Assembly: GCF_018137945.1 (NCBI RefSeq)
Contig: NZ_CP073089.1
Location: 3,534,001-3,598,000, forward strand
From: Brevibacterium sp. W7.2
Lineage (GTDB): Bacteria; Actinomycetota; Actinomycetes; Actinomycetales; Brevibacteriaceae
Length of the DNA stretch: 64,000 bases
Direction of reading: 5' to 3'
Shown here: positions 1 to 6,212 of the stretch, in pieces
Position numbering within the stretch: position 1 is the stretch's first letter
How the letters are laid out: every line of letters begins with the position of its first letter
Notes under the pieces: generated by a model
What the model was told of the DNA's origin: nothing
Seen by the model: the letters and a program-made list of their open reading frames with translations, nothing else
The model's database searches: none
Translations under genes and position numbers: made by a program

Positions 1-2
1 TC

Positions 3-269
3 AGGGAGCAGAACCTCCTCACCCGCCCGGACCGGGTCCTCGACCTCGCCGATTCCGCTGCCGAGGCACTCACGGTCGACAGCGACCTGGGCACGTCAGC
101 GGCCCTGGCGTCGGTCTTCACCCGCCTCGCGCAGGTCGATGCGAACCGGATCACGGTCGTGACGATGCCGTGGCAGCCCGCCCCTGAGGATCCCAACCGC
201 GTGGTGCCCTCTCCCGAGGCCGCGACGCTGTTCGCCGACATCAGGAAGGACGTTCCGGTCACGGGCTGA
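3..269 (+). CDS. LytR-CpsA-Psr (LCP) family protein, C-terminal part
   Basis: Open from the left edge to a TGA at 267-269; 88 codons are visible. The text fits the end of an LCP catalytic domain: a helix resembling LLTRPDRVLDLADSAAEALT, then a D-L-G segment and the strand ITVVTMPWQPAPEDPNRVV. LCP enzymes transfer undecaprenyl-linked glycopolymers onto peptidoglycan outside the membrane. The membrane anchor and the catalytic Arg/Asp residues lie upstream of the window, so activity cannot be judged. The stop codon sits inside a 14-bp direct repeat. Confidence 0.7.
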   Translation, partial: REQNLLTRPDRVLDLADSAAEALTVDSDLGTSAALASVFTRLAQVDANRITVVTMPWQPAPEDPNRVVPSPEAATLFADIRKDVPVTG

Positions 270-287
270 GGCAGGTCACGGGCTGAG
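257..287. repeat. 14-bp direct repeat spanning the LCP stop codon
   Basis: GGTCACGGGCTGAG occurs at 257-270 and 274-287, so the last codons and the TGA are duplicated with a 17-bp period. Confidence 0.85.
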
Positions 288-390
288 TGACGCCGCGGTC
301 TGAGGACCGGCCCACAGGTCGAGAGCCCGCCTGTCGGACGTGCGAACGCGGCCACCGGCTTCTCGCACAGTGACCGCGCCCGGATCGGTG

Positions 391-411
391 GGACAGCCTG
401 CCGGACTGTCC
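391..411. terminator. Weak hairpin between convergent genes
   Basis: GGACAG (391-396) pairs with CTGTCC (406-411) between the convergent LCP and demethylase stops. There is no U-run, so termination is a guess. Confidence 0.3.
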
Positions 412-423
412 GGGAGCGCCGGC

Positions 424-1728
424 TCAGATCGCGGCGTCGAGTCCCCTGACCTTGAGGCGTTCACGCTGGTTGGGGTTGACGCTCGGACGGAACGGCATCT
501 CGACCACCTCGGCGCGCACCGGCACTCCGGGAGTGTCCGCATACGGTTCGGGCAGGTGCACCCAGAATTCGGTGCCCAGCTCCGCCTTGCCGACGGGCAC
601 GTGAGCCATCGCGATGTTCGACTCGAGCTCCGGCGAGTACCACGGCGAGGTCACGTAGCCGACGGGATCGGACTCGGGATCCTCGCTGACGAGCCAGAAG
701 TCCGGGGCGTAGTCCGTGATCGGATTGCCGCCGAGGACGAGTCCGACGAGCTGCGTCCGATACGGCGGGTCGCCCGCCTCGATCTGCTCGCGGACCTCTT
801 CGAGCCGTGCCTTGCCGATGTAGTCGGCTTCCTTCTTCCGCGGCACCTGATAGCCGAGGTTGACCTGGAACGGCAGGGTCTCGAAGTCCATGTCCTGGCC
901 CCACGAGAGGATGCCCGCGGCGATCCGCCGGTGGTGGCTCGGGGCGACGACGCGGAGGTTGTAGGGCACGCCCGCGGCGAGCACAGCGTTCCACATGTCC
1001 TCGGCGTACTTCGTCGCGTCCTTGAGGTAGATCTCGTACCCCTTCTCCCCGGTGAATCCCGTCTGGGAGATGATGACGTCGTGGCCGCCGACCTGGGCTT
1101 CCATGAGGCCGTAGCTCGGGAGGTCGCGCCCCTCGTCGCCGACGAGATCGGCGATGACGTCGACTGACTTCGGGCCCTGGACCTGCACGGGCGCGACGTC
1201 GATCTCCTGGATCGTGACGTCGAACTTCTTCCCGACGTTGACGCCCTGGAGCCAGAGCATGAGATCGGTGTCGGAGAGGCTGAACCAGAACTCGTCGATC
1301 GCCACCCGGAGGAGGATCGGGTCGTTGAGGATGCCGCCCTGCTCGTTGCAGAGGATGACGTAGCGGGCCCGCATCACCGGGATCTTCGTCGCGTCACGGG
1401 TGATGACGTAGTTGACGAACGCCTCGGCGTCGGGGCCCTTGACCTGGATCTGCCGTTCGACGGCGACGTTCCACAGGGTGACGTCGTTGACGAGGGGCTG
1501 GTACTCGGCCATCATCCCGCCGTCCTCACGGGAGATGTAGCCGCGCGGGTGGTACATGCGGTTGTAGATCGATGCCCGCCAGCACCCCTGCTCCATCGAC
1601 AGCTCCCAGTACGGGGACTTCCGCACGCGGGTGTCGATGAGCATCTCCACTGGGGTCGGGCCGGACTGCCTCAGGTTGATCGGGACGCCTCTGTCGCTCT
1701 GATCAACGGTTGGAACATTGTTGTCCAT
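424..1728 (-). CDS. DmdA/GcvT-like tetrahydrofolate-dependent demethylase
   Basis: 434 aa with the two-part GcvT fold. The first two-thirds resemble dimethylsulfoniopropionate demethylase DmdA: VTLWNVAVERQIQVKGPDAE, then TRDATK, GGILNDPILLRV, VAPVQVQGPK and GILSWGQDMD. The last ~110 residues are the GcvT C-terminal barrel. Such enzymes move a methyl group from an S-, N- or O-methyl donor to tetrahydrofolate. The gene is divergent from a MetF-like gene that could oxidise the resulting 5-methyl-THF, with an IclR regulator, a CoA transferase and a thioesterase nearby, so a catabolic demethylation role is likely. The donor is unknown; DMSP, betaine-like and methoxy-aromatic compounds all fit the family. 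The start is ATG with AGGGGG upstream. The gene could equally be labelled generic aminomethyltransferase family. Confidence 0.75.
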   Translation of the reverse strand: MDNNVPTVDQSDRGVPINLRQSGPTPVEMLIDTRVRKSPYWELSMEQGCWRASIYNRMYHPRGYISREDGGMMAEYQPLVNDVTLWNVAVERQIQVKGPDAEAFVNYVITRDATKIPVMRARYVILCNEQGGILNDPILLRVAIDEFWFSLSDTDLMLWLQGVNVGKKFDVTIQEIDVAPVQVQGPKSVDVIADLVGDEGRDLPSYGLMEAQVGGHDVIISQTGFTGEKGYEIYLKDATKYAEDMWNAVLAAGVPYNLRVVAPSHHRRIAAGILSWGQDMDFETLPFQVNLGYQVPRKKEADYIGKARLEEVREQIEAGDPPYRTQLVGLVLGGNPITDYAPDFWLVSEDPESDPVGYVTSPWYSPELESNIAMAHVPVGKAELGTEFWVHLPEPYADTPGVPVRAEVVEMPFRPSVNPNQRERLKVRGLDAAI

Positions 1729-1754
1729 GGGTTTCCCCCTGCTTCCACAGTTTT

Positions 1755-1795
1755 ATATTATGGAACTCAACTCCCATATTATGGGTGATTTGAGT
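1755..1795. promoter_or_regulatory. Palindromic operator between demethylase and reductase genes
   Basis: CCCATA-T-TATGGG (1773-1785) is a perfect inverted repeat. ATATTATGG occurs twice, at 1755-1763 and 1776-1784, 21 bp apart, about two helical turns. Outer arms ACTCAA (1765-1770) and TTGAGT (1790-1795) flank it. This is the only AT-rich patch in the divergent region and the best operator candidate for the nearby IclR protein; that pairing is inference. Confidence 0.6.
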
Positions 1796-1909
1796 GTAGA
1801 ATCGTCGGCACAGCAGAAGCAAGGACTTCCGACCGGTAATTTGGCCGGCGCGCAAGACGGCGGATCGGCTGCCGCCGCGATCGGGTCCCTGCCCCGCCGG
1901 AAGGAGACA

Positions 1910-2773
1910 ATGGTGTCCGTGTCCGCTCTTCGCACACTTCTCAAGTCCGCCCGCTACGAGGTCCTCCCCACTGCCGGGATCGTCGACCGCATCAGCGACC
2001 ACGTCGCCCCAGGTCGGACGATCACGGTGACCGCATCGACGAGCATGGGCCTTGATGCGACCCTGTCCACCGCCGAGGCGCTCCAGGCCCGCGGCTACAC
2101 CGCCGTGCCGCACATCGCCGCCCGCATGGTCCAGGGCCGGACCGAGCTCGAGGAGATCATCGATCGCCTCGGGCGCGCCGGGATCGACACGATCTTCGTT
2201 CCCGCAGGGGATGCCACGCCGCCGGCCGGAGGCTATGCGAGTGCGCTCGACCTCCTCATCGACCTCACGAGCCTCGCCCCGCCGATCTCGCAGATCGGGG
2301 TGGCCGCCTACCCCGAGTCACACCCGCTCATCCCCGACGACGTCACCGTCCAGGCGATGTGGGACAAGCGCGACTACGCCACGCACATCGTCTCGAACCT
2401 CTGCTTCGACCCGGGGATCGTCAGCACGTGGCTGGCCCGCGTGCGGGCGCGCGGGATCGAGATGCCCCTCATCCTCGGCATCGCCGGCAAGGTCGAGCTC
2501 GCGAAGCTCGCCAAGGTCGCGACGAAGATCGGCGTCGGCGAATCGACGCGGTTCCTGCGCAAGAACACGGCGACGTTCACCCGGATGGCCAAGCCCGGCG
2601 GCTACAACCCCCGGAAGTTCCTCGACCGCCTCTCCCCCGTCCTCGCCGACCCGTACATGGGGGTCTCGGGACTGCACATCTACACGTTCAACCAGGTCAA
2701 GGACACCGAGGCGTGGCGACGCAGGCAGCTCGAGCTGCTCGGCGACCCCGATCCCGCCTCGGTGACGTCGTAA
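1910..2773 (+). CDS. Methylenetetrahydrofolate reductase-family protein
   Basis: 287 aa, the size of a MetF TIM barrel without a regulatory domain. Visible features are the N-terminal barrel start (RYEVLPTAGIVDRI), the ITVTASTSMGLD strand, IDTIFVPAGDATPP, the QIGVAAYPESHP strand typical of MetF, and the C-terminal GVSGLHIYTFNQVKDTE. MetF enzymes interconvert 5,10-methylene-THF and 5-methyl-THF using a flavin. Next to a DmdA-like demethylase it probably runs in the oxidative direction, returning methyl groups to the folate pool. ATG 1910 was chosen because AAGGAG precedes it; an in-frame start about 190 nt upstream would swallow the operator region. It diverges from housekeeping MetF, so methionine synthesis is less likely. 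Confidence 0.75.
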   Translation: MVSVSALRTLLKSARYEVLPTAGIVDRISDHVAPGRTITVTASTSMGLDATLSTAEALQARGYTAVPHIAARMVQGRTELEEIIDRLGRAGIDTIFVPAGDATPPAGGYASALDLLIDLTSLAPPISQIGVAAYPESHPLIPDDVTVQAMWDKRDYATHIVSNLCFDPGIVSTWLARVRARGIEMPLILGIAGKVELAKLAKVATKIGVGESTRFLRKNTATFTRMAKPGGYNPRKFLDRLSPVLADPYMGVSGLHIYTFNQVKDTEAWRRRQLELLGDPDPASVTS

Positions 2774-2844
2774 GCCGGTGAGGTTCTGAATCGGTGAGGT
2801 TCTAGTCGTCGACCGCACTTCCGGACGACACGATCGACCGCCTC

Positions 2845-2866
2845 GGTGCGGGACGACGCCCGCACC
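2845..2866. terminator. Bidirectional hairpin terminator
   Basis: GGTGCGGG (2845-2852) and CCCGCACC (2859-2866) form a perfect 8-bp stem with a 6-nt loop between two convergent stop codons. A 12-bp direct repeat (CGGTGAGGTTCT, 2776-2787 and 2792-2803) lies just upstream. Confidence 0.6.
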
Positions 2867-2878
2867 TCCCCGCCGAGC

Positions 2879-3628
2879 CTACCGGTGGCTGACCTTGCGT
2901 TTGAGGCTGCGGGACAGCAGCCCCGCCTCGGCGATGAGGAGCTCACCGAACCGGTCGTGGTGCTCGGCGATGCGCATCGTCGGGCCGGAGATGCCGACGG
3001 CGGCGATGACCTGGTCATCGGTGCCGAGCACGGGGGCGGCGAGGGCGTCGAGACCCGGCTCGAACTCCTCGTGGACGATCGCGAACCCGCGGTCGCGCAC
3101 CTCGGCGAGGTCGGCGAGCAGCTCCTTCCGCGATCCGAGCGTGCGCGGGGTGAGGCGTTCGAGACGCCCCGTCGGCACGGGGATCGCGCGGAATGCGAAC
3201 ATCACCTTCCCCAGCGCCGAGGCGTGGGAGGGCACCTTCACATCGACCCAGTTCGTCGCCCCGAGGACGTACGTCGAGTCGACCTGCGCGATCTGGACGA
3301 CGGCGTTCGAGCTCGGCACGGCGAGGTTGACGGTCTCGCCGGTCTCCTCGCTCAGACGCTGGAGGATGGGGTCGGCGGCGGCGACGAGCGCCTCGACCCG
3401 ATCGAAGCGGGAGGCGTACGTCGCGAAGAGGGAGCCGCCGCGGAAGTGACCCTCGGCGTTGCGTTCGACGAGGCCGTTGCGCTCGAGCGCGGAGAGCAGG
3501 CGGGAGACGGTCGACCGGGCGAGCTCCGTGGCCTCGACCACCTCGGTGAACGAGATCGGGTCGTCGGCCTTGACGACCAGCGACAAGATCTCTGCGGCTC
3601 GATCGATCGACTGGGTCCCATTGCTCAT
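2879..3628 (-). CDS. IclR-family transcriptional regulator
   Basis: 249 aa. The winged helix-turn-helix occupies about residues 8-65 (FTEVVEATELARSTVSRLLS), and the effector-binding domain follows, with the family signatures SALGKVMFA and the terminal GPTMRIAEHHDRFGELL helix. IclR proteins bind palindromes as dimers or tetramers and respond to small carbon metabolites. It lies between the demethylase/reductase pair and the CoA transferase and probably controls them. Start ATG with a GGAG about 11 nt upstream. Effector unknown. Confidence 0.9.
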   Translation of the reverse strand: MSNGTQSIDRAAEILSLVVKADDPISFTEVVEATELARSTVSRLLSALERNGLVERNAEGHFRGGSLFATYASRFDRVEALVAAADPILQRLSEETGETVNLAVPSSNAVVQIAQVDSTYVLGATNWVDVKVPSHASALGKVMFAFRAIPVPTGRLERLTPRTLGSRKELLADLAEVRDRGFAIVHEEFEPGLDALAAPVLGTDDQVIAAVGISGPTMRIAEHHDRFGELLIAEAGLLSRSLKRKVSHR

Positions 3629-3653
3629 ACTGCTTCGCTCCGTCGGGGAAAGG

Positions 3654-3684
3654 GGCGCCGGGCGGTTCTCGACCCTCCGGCGCC
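3654..3684. terminator. GC-rich hairpin downstream of the CoA transferase
   Basis: GGCGCCGG (3654-3661) can pair with CCGGCGCC (3677-3684). It lies between the CoA transferase stop and the IclR start, on the same strand as both. A repeated GCAGGTCACG (3713-3722, 3742-3751) follows. Confidence 0.4.
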
Positions 3685-3746
3685 ATTCACACTACCGCAC
3701 CCGATTTGGGCCGCAGGTCACGATTGGCACACGGTTGCGTTGCAGG

Positions 3747-4988
3747 TCACGTGCGGTCTGCGCTGAGTTCCGCGGCGACCGCGGCGGTGTCGTCCCCGAT
3801 CTGCGGAGCGCGCCGAGGCGGCTCCGGGGCACTCGTGCCACCGAACCTCGGGGCGGGGCTGGGCTGGTCGACACCGGCGGCATCAGTTGCGAAGAGACCG
3901 CGGGCCCGGTTGTGCTCGTCGTGCTTCGCCTCGGCCATCGTCAGCACGGGTTCGACGCACGCGTCGACACCGGTGAAGAGGTCGTCGAGCTCGGCGAGGC
4001 TGCGGGCGGCGATCGCTGGGGCGATGAGGGCGCGCAGGGCCGGCCAGTGCTGCGGGTTCCAGTGGTCGAGGGTGCCCAGCGGCTCGGGGAGATCGTCCTC
4101 GAGGTCGAGCGCGCGGACGAACGCGGCGAAGAACGGCGGCTCGATGCAGGCGACGGAGAGGTGTCTGCCGTCGGCAGTCGGGTAGACGTCGTAGAACGGC
4201 GCCCCGGAGTCGAGGAGGTTGCGGCCGCGGGCGTCGTGGCGCCAGATGCCCATCGCGGCGAACCCGTGCATCATCGCGTAGAGGAGGTTGGCGCCGTCGA
4301 CCATCGCGGCGTCGACGACGGTGCCCTCGCCGGTGGCGCGGGCATGCGTGAGGCCGGCGAGCACGCCGACGACGAGGAGCATGCCCCCTCCCCCGAAGTC
4401 GCCGAGGAGATTGGCCGGGAACTGCGGCGGTCCGTCGGCGCGGCCGAGTTGGGCGAGGAGTCCCGTCGAGGCGATGTAGCCGAGGTCGTGGCCGGCCTTC
4501 TGGGCCTTCGGGCCGTCCTGTCCGTAGCCGGTGATCCGCCCGTAGACGAGGGCGGGGTTGAGAGCGCGCAGGTCGTCGGGCCCGAGGCCGAGGCGCTCGG
4601 CAGCGCCGGGCCGGAAGCCCTCGACGACGATGTCGCTGCCGGCGGCGATCGCCTTGGCCAGCGCGATGCCCTCGGCGGTCTTGAAGTCCGCGGTCACCGA
4701 GCGCTTGCCCCGGTCGAGGACGGGATTCATCGGCTGACCGATGCTCGTCGGCGGGTCGAGGCGGATCACCTCGGCGCCGAGGTCGGCGAGCATCATCGTC
4801 GCGAACGGACCCGGTCCGATACCGCCGAGGTCGAGGACGCGCACCCCGGCGAGCATGCCGGGGGACGGGGTGGTGGGGGCAGGGTTTGTGCCGTATGAGG
4901 TCGCGGGGGCACGGTTCGCGTCATTGTCGTCGGCGCTCGCCGAGCCTGCTCCTGCGCTCGACGGGCCCGCTCCTGGTGGCATCTCCAT
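3747..4988 (-). CDS. CaiB/BaiF CoA-transferase family (alpha-methylacyl-CoA racemase-like)
   Basis: 413 aa. After a disordered Ala/Gly/Pro-rich N-terminus of about 40 residues comes the type III CoA-transferase fold: GVRVLDLGGIGPGPFATMML, LGAEVIRLDPP, DLKTAEG-like region, EGFRPGAAERLGLGPDDL, and GYGQDGP. The class splits into CoA transferases and 2-methylacyl-CoA racemases; the G-x-G-P and ENFRPG-type motifs favour the racemase branch, but the assignment is open. In this cluster it may activate or release a CoA-bound product of the demethylation route. ATG 4988 was preferred over an upstream in-frame ATG because AAAGGGAG directly precedes it. Confidence 0.8.
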   Translation of the reverse strand: MEMPPGAGPSSAGAGSASADDNDANRAPATSYGTNPAPTTPSPGMLAGVRVLDLGGIGPGPFATMMLADLGAEVIRLDPPTSIGQPMNPVLDRGKRSVTADFKTAEGIALAKAIAAGSDIVVEGFRPGAAERLGLGPDDLRALNPALVYGRITGYGQDGPKAQKAGHDLGYIASTGLLAQLGRADGPPQFPANLLGDFGGGGMLLVVGVLAGLTHARATGEGTVVDAAMVDGANLLYAMMHGFAAMGIWRHDARGRNLLDSGAPFYDVYPTADGRHLSVACIEPPFFAAFVRALDLEDDLPEPLGTLDHWNPQHWPALRALIAPAIAARSLAELDDLFTGVDACVEPVLTMAEAKHDEHNRARGLFATDAAGVDQPSPAPRFGGTSAPEPPRRAPQIGDDTAAVAAELSADRT

Positions 4989-5080
4989 TGATCTCCCTTT
5001 CGTCGATTTCACCTTCGCCGACAGATCCTGATTTACTGTAGAACGTTCGATCAGTTTCGACAATGACGCACAGCGGCGGA

Positions 5081-5130
5081 ATCGTCGTTGCCGACAGGCG
5101 AAGTAATCGTCGTTGCCGACACGCGAAGTG
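5081..5130. repeat. Perfect-period 25-bp tandem repeat
   Basis: Two copies of a 25-bp unit (5081-5105, 5106-5130) differing at two positions, with a third truncated copy beginning at 5131. They lie between the divergent CoA transferase and thioesterase genes, so they sit in or next to both promoters. A GAACGTTC palindrome lies just left, at 5041-5048. Confidence 0.8.
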
Positions 5131-5160
5131 TCGTGCCCGACAGGAACGGAAGGGGTGGCC

Positions 5161-5556
5161 GTGAGGACGTTCGAGTACTCTCCCGAGGTGCGGTGGTCCG
5201 ATCAGGATCTGCTCGGCCACGTCAACAATGCCCGGATGATCACACTCATCGAGGAGTGCCGGGTCCGCTGGATGCACCACGTCAGGGCATCGCACATCAC
5301 CTCGGGCGGACTGCTCGTCGCCCACCAGTCGATCGACTACCTCGTGCCCGTCATGTACGGCCCGGAGCTCAAGCTCACCGCCGTGGTCAAGAAGATCGGA
5401 AACTCGTCGTTCACGATCAGCACCCGCGGCGACCAGAGCGGACGGAAGGTCTTCGACTCCGACGTCGTCCTCGTCCACATCGACCGCGAGACCGGCCGGC
5501 CCACTCCCCTCACCGACGAGGTCCGCGCCGTCTTCGAGCCCTACCTCGCGGAGTAG
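5161..5556 (+). CDS. Acyl-CoA thioesterase, hotdog fold
   Basis: 131 aa, normal for a single 4HBT-type hotdog domain. The active-site region RWSDQDLLGHVNNARMITLI carries the catalytic Asp and the H-V-N-N turn typical of YbgC/4-hydroxybenzoyl-CoA thioesterases, and the central strand ends in KVFDSDVVLVHID. It would hydrolyse short or aromatic acyl-CoA esters in the cytoplasm. GTG 5161 has GAAGGGG 5 nt upstream; GTG 5155 is an alternative two codons earlier. Divergent from the CaiB-like gene, with which it may share a pathway. Confidence 0.8.
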   Translation: MRTFEYSPEVRWSDQDLLGHVNNARMITLIEECRVRWMHHVRASHITSGGLLVAHQSIDYLVPVMYGPELKLTAVVKKIGNSSFTISTRGDQSGRKVFDSDVVLVHIDRETGRPTPLTDEVRAVFEPYLAE

Positions 5557-5557
5557 G

Positions 5558-5573
5558 GCAGCGGCTTCGCTGC
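5558..5573 (+). terminator. Short hairpin after the thioesterase
   Basis: GCAGCG-GCTT-CGCTGC forms a 6-bp stem with a tetraloop, starting 1 nt after the stop codon. Confidence 0.45.
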
Positions 5574-5652
5574 ACTTGCGCGGGCGGGGCAGGGTTGCGG
5601 CTGCGCGGTACAGAGTTGCAGGTGCGGGGAGCTGCAGCGCGGCTGCGCGGAG

Positions 5653-5723
5653 CGGCGGCCCTGCGGGGCAACGCGGAACGGCGGCGATCGCGCGGAACGG
5701 CGGCCCTGCGGGGCAACGCGGAA
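5653..5723. repeat. 26-bp GC-rich direct repeats, 45-bp period
   Basis: The unit beginning CGGCGGCCCTGCGGGGCAAC occurs at 5653-5678 and 5698-5723, with a degenerate third copy after it. No coding frame is convincing here. Confidence 0.7.
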
Positions 5724-6140
5724 TGGCGGCCTTGCGGAGCATTGCCGCGCCCGCGCGAATCAGCGGGCCAGAACTGCCACGAGGGACCGATGCGCTCGGC
5801 CCTCGACGAGCCGACGCGACGCACCGCGAGCAGAGTGAACACGAGCAGGGCAGCTGAATCGAGTGCGGGCCTTCGGCCGACGCATTGAGGGATCCCTGCT
5901 CAGGAGGAATCCGCTGCCCCTGCTCGCTCCCGCTCGCACTCTCATCAGGCTCGCCTAAGAGGCCTCACAATCACGGCACAGCCCCCGGATCGGCTCGCAC
6001 GCTGCCACGTTCTCACGGCGCCACACACGATCGCTGAGCACACCTTCACAGCACCTCACGACGATGATTTTCGCGCCTGAAAATCACTGAGCACAACGAA
6101 ACGAATGAATCTTCCGTTCGAACGAGTTTCGAACTACCCA
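5724..6140. other. Non-coding stretch upstream of the 13E12 gene
   Basis: No credible gene. It turns from GC-rich to comparatively AT-rich near 6050. It holds an inverted repeat GATTTTC/GAAAATC (6066-6072, 6079-6085) and overlapping TTCGAA-type palindromes at 6116-6134. Confidence 0.5.
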
Positions 6141-6169
6141 TTGACATCGGATGTGACGTGAACTACACT
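6141..6169 (+). promoter_or_regulatory. Sigma-70-type promoter of the 13E12 gene
   Basis: TTGACA (6141-6146), 17-bp spacer, TACACT (6164-6169), about 44 nt before the GTG start. This is one of the best consensus promoters in the window. Confidence 0.8.
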
Positions 6170-6212
6170 ATTGTCATCAGCCACGCTGACGTGGGAAGAC
6201 AGGTGAAACCCA

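Noticed and set aside
1718..1909. Longer N-terminus for the MetF-like protein
   Set aside because: It would translate the divergent operator region, and ATG 1910 has a strong ribosome-binding site.
6118..6132. SOS box upstream of the 13E12 gene
   Set aside because: The half-sites TCGAAC and TTCGA are separated by one base too few and the second is imperfect, so I do not annotate LexA control; kept only as a testable idea.
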